Source of the DNA: Litoditis marina
Lineage: Eukaryota; Nematoda; Chromadorea; Rhabditida; Rhabditidae
Assembly: GCA_964036275.1 (NCBI GenBank)
Contig: OZ038434.1
Coordinates: 39,517,279 to 39,581,278 of the forward strand
Direction: 5' to 3'
DNA: 64,000 bases
A model generated the notes under the pieces. That model was not told the DNA's origin and ran no database searches. It saw only the letters and a program-made list of their open reading frames with translations. Positions within the stretch are counted from its first letter, which is position 1. Each line of letters opens with the position of its first letter. Made by a program: the position numbers and the translations under genes. Positions 63,654-64,000 of the stretch are shown here, one piece after another.

Positions 63654-64000
63654 CTCCTTTCTCCTCCCTGTCTCTCTTTAGGGGACCGAGTAGTCCAGTA
63701 GTTAGCGTTCGGCTCAGGCGTACCGCATTAGCTGGTACCAAAGCTCACACATGCCTACCTCCACCCCCTCTACGGACAGTCCATATACGGTTGATAATGT
63801 GAACCACCAGCCAAGATATTCCAACCAGAGAGGGAATGCCGACTTTTGTACCATGTTCCTGTTATGTATTTCTCGCAATGGCTTAAATAGTTGCGGTGAA
63901 AATATTGTTATTATTATTACACCCCCCCCCCTTCTATTCCAGGAGCCTGCATTTTCTTCCTTCCCCTCTCTCTCTCTCTCTTTCTCCCCCTCTCCATCCC
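57057..64000 (+). CDS. Putative DNA-binding protein with a Cys/His finger resembling FLYWCH modules (3' end off window)
   Basis: Exons 57057-57162, 57748-57867, 58383-58528, 59151-59218, 61512-61582, 62149-62347, 62852-62956, 63474-63591 and 63943 onward, all phase-compatible. The ATG lies two bases after an acceptor (ttatttcag). Residues about 37-80 end PWKGQIVPMNGD..; the exon at 58383 encodes VYTCPDSGFLYRFILHRRNH then YACARCKSRKKYVRIL, and the next IAGVYFLEDPTKLEHICHMN. The pattern C..(F)LY..., CxxC, ...HxCH resembles FLYWCH-type fingers, but I could not confirm the family. It is followed by a charged, helical stretch (RERSQDVKSREMLKERQKL) and long low-complexity acidic, Ser- and Pro-rich segments (SSPAPPPAKMYKAEREM), typical of transcription regulators. 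The last visible exon becomes a CT repeat (SLSLSLS). Many microsatellites and SINEs fill the introns. A nuclear role is inferred only. Confidence 0.6.
58226..58322. mobile_element. Degenerate family C MITE
   Basis: Shares 'cagtcctttaaac', 'gtttaaaggaccgaagc' and 'ggtccacataatcggcc' with the copies at 37975 and 16172; the left end is missing. In the finger-protein gene, intron 2. Confidence 0.6.
61791..61975 (-). mobile_element. tRNA-derived SINE, copy with intact B box
   Basis: On the minus strand a tRNA-like head reads 'tctcgagtggtcaagtggtt' (box A region), 'agcgttcggctgtcgc' and box B 'gggttcgatcccc', followed by a tail with 'gagctggtaacaaagctc' and 'ccaccccctctacggaca'. The anticodon arm does not form a normal loop. 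A related copy in the opposite orientation lies at 63681. Intron 5 of the finger-protein gene. Confidence 0.75.
62361..62402. repeat. (ATA)n trinucleotide microsatellite
   Basis: About 14 ATA/TAA units. Similar short tracts recur near 62966-62998 and 63436-63458. Confidence 0.9.
63597..63655. repeat. CT microsatellite abutting a SINE
   Basis: CTCT runs begin 6 bp after the donor of the exon ending at 63591. The reverse-strand frame (Arg/Glu repeats) is an artefact. Confidence 0.9.
63681..63805 (+). mobile_element. tRNA-derived SINE, copy lacking B box
   Basis: Head 'ggggaccgagtagtccagta' then 'gttagcgttcggctcagg', then jumps straight to 'cgcattagctggtacc' and the shared tail 'aaagctcacacatgcctacc' and 'ccaccccctctacggacag'. 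Compared with the copy at 61791, about 50 bp including box B are deleted. Confidence 0.7.

Overview
The window looks like nuclear DNA of a rhabditid nematode, probably near Caenorhabditis but not C. elegans itself. Genes are split into many short exons with nematode acceptors (TTTTCAG/TTTGCAG). Several start codons sit just after an unpaired acceptor, as expected for spliced-leader trans-splicing. The conserved proteins (RPS5, RPL13a/rpl-16, PDI-6, GMP reductase, an ammonium transporter) read closest to nematode orthologs as I remember them; no database search was possible. I cannot name the species. All gene models below were assembled by eye from splice-site phase and family similarity.

Layout. 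1-3.4 kb (minus): an ERV1/ALR sulfhydryl oxidase cut by the left edge, and upstream of it a LAMP-like luminal domain whose last exon is phase-compatible with the ERV1 exon. 3.4-8.4 kb: no gene; repeats and a 1.1 kb foldback transposon. 8.5-10.4 kb (plus): small secreted six-cysteine protein, convergent with rps-5 (10.4-12.4 kb, minus). rps-5 is divergent from pdi-6 (12.8-18.4 kb, plus), and the shared 425 bp promoter holds an ERSE-like element. 20.9-28.0 kb (plus): 14-exon ammonium transporter with a tRNA-Leu(CAG) inside intron 2 and a large foldback in intron 9. 28.7-33.1 kb (plus): two-TM GDE1-like protein that seems to have lost the GDPD catalytic residues. 34.3-39.8 kb (minus): KCTD-type BTB protein with a repeat-filled 3.4 kb intron. 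42.9-46.9 kb (minus): GMP reductase. 48.2-48.9 kb (plus): DGCR6/gonadal family protein. 49.5-54.1 kb (plus): rpl-16 followed 175 bp later by an ELP6-like Elongator subunit, likely an operon. 57.1 kb to the right edge (plus): a putative DNA-binding protein with a Cys/His finger resembling FLYWCH modules, incomplete at the edge.

The noncoding DNA is dense in small DNA transposons and foldbacks. At least four MITE families have recognisable terminal inverted repeats; one has perfect 8 bp target duplications, one about 7 bp duplications, and one large foldback a TTA duplication. One MITE is inserted inside another with an intact duplication. A tRNA-derived SINE family lies in the last gene. Housekeeping functions dominate (translation, ER folding, purine recycling, tRNA modification, ammonium transport, sulfhydryl oxidation). 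I see no CRISPR, prokaryotic or viral genes.
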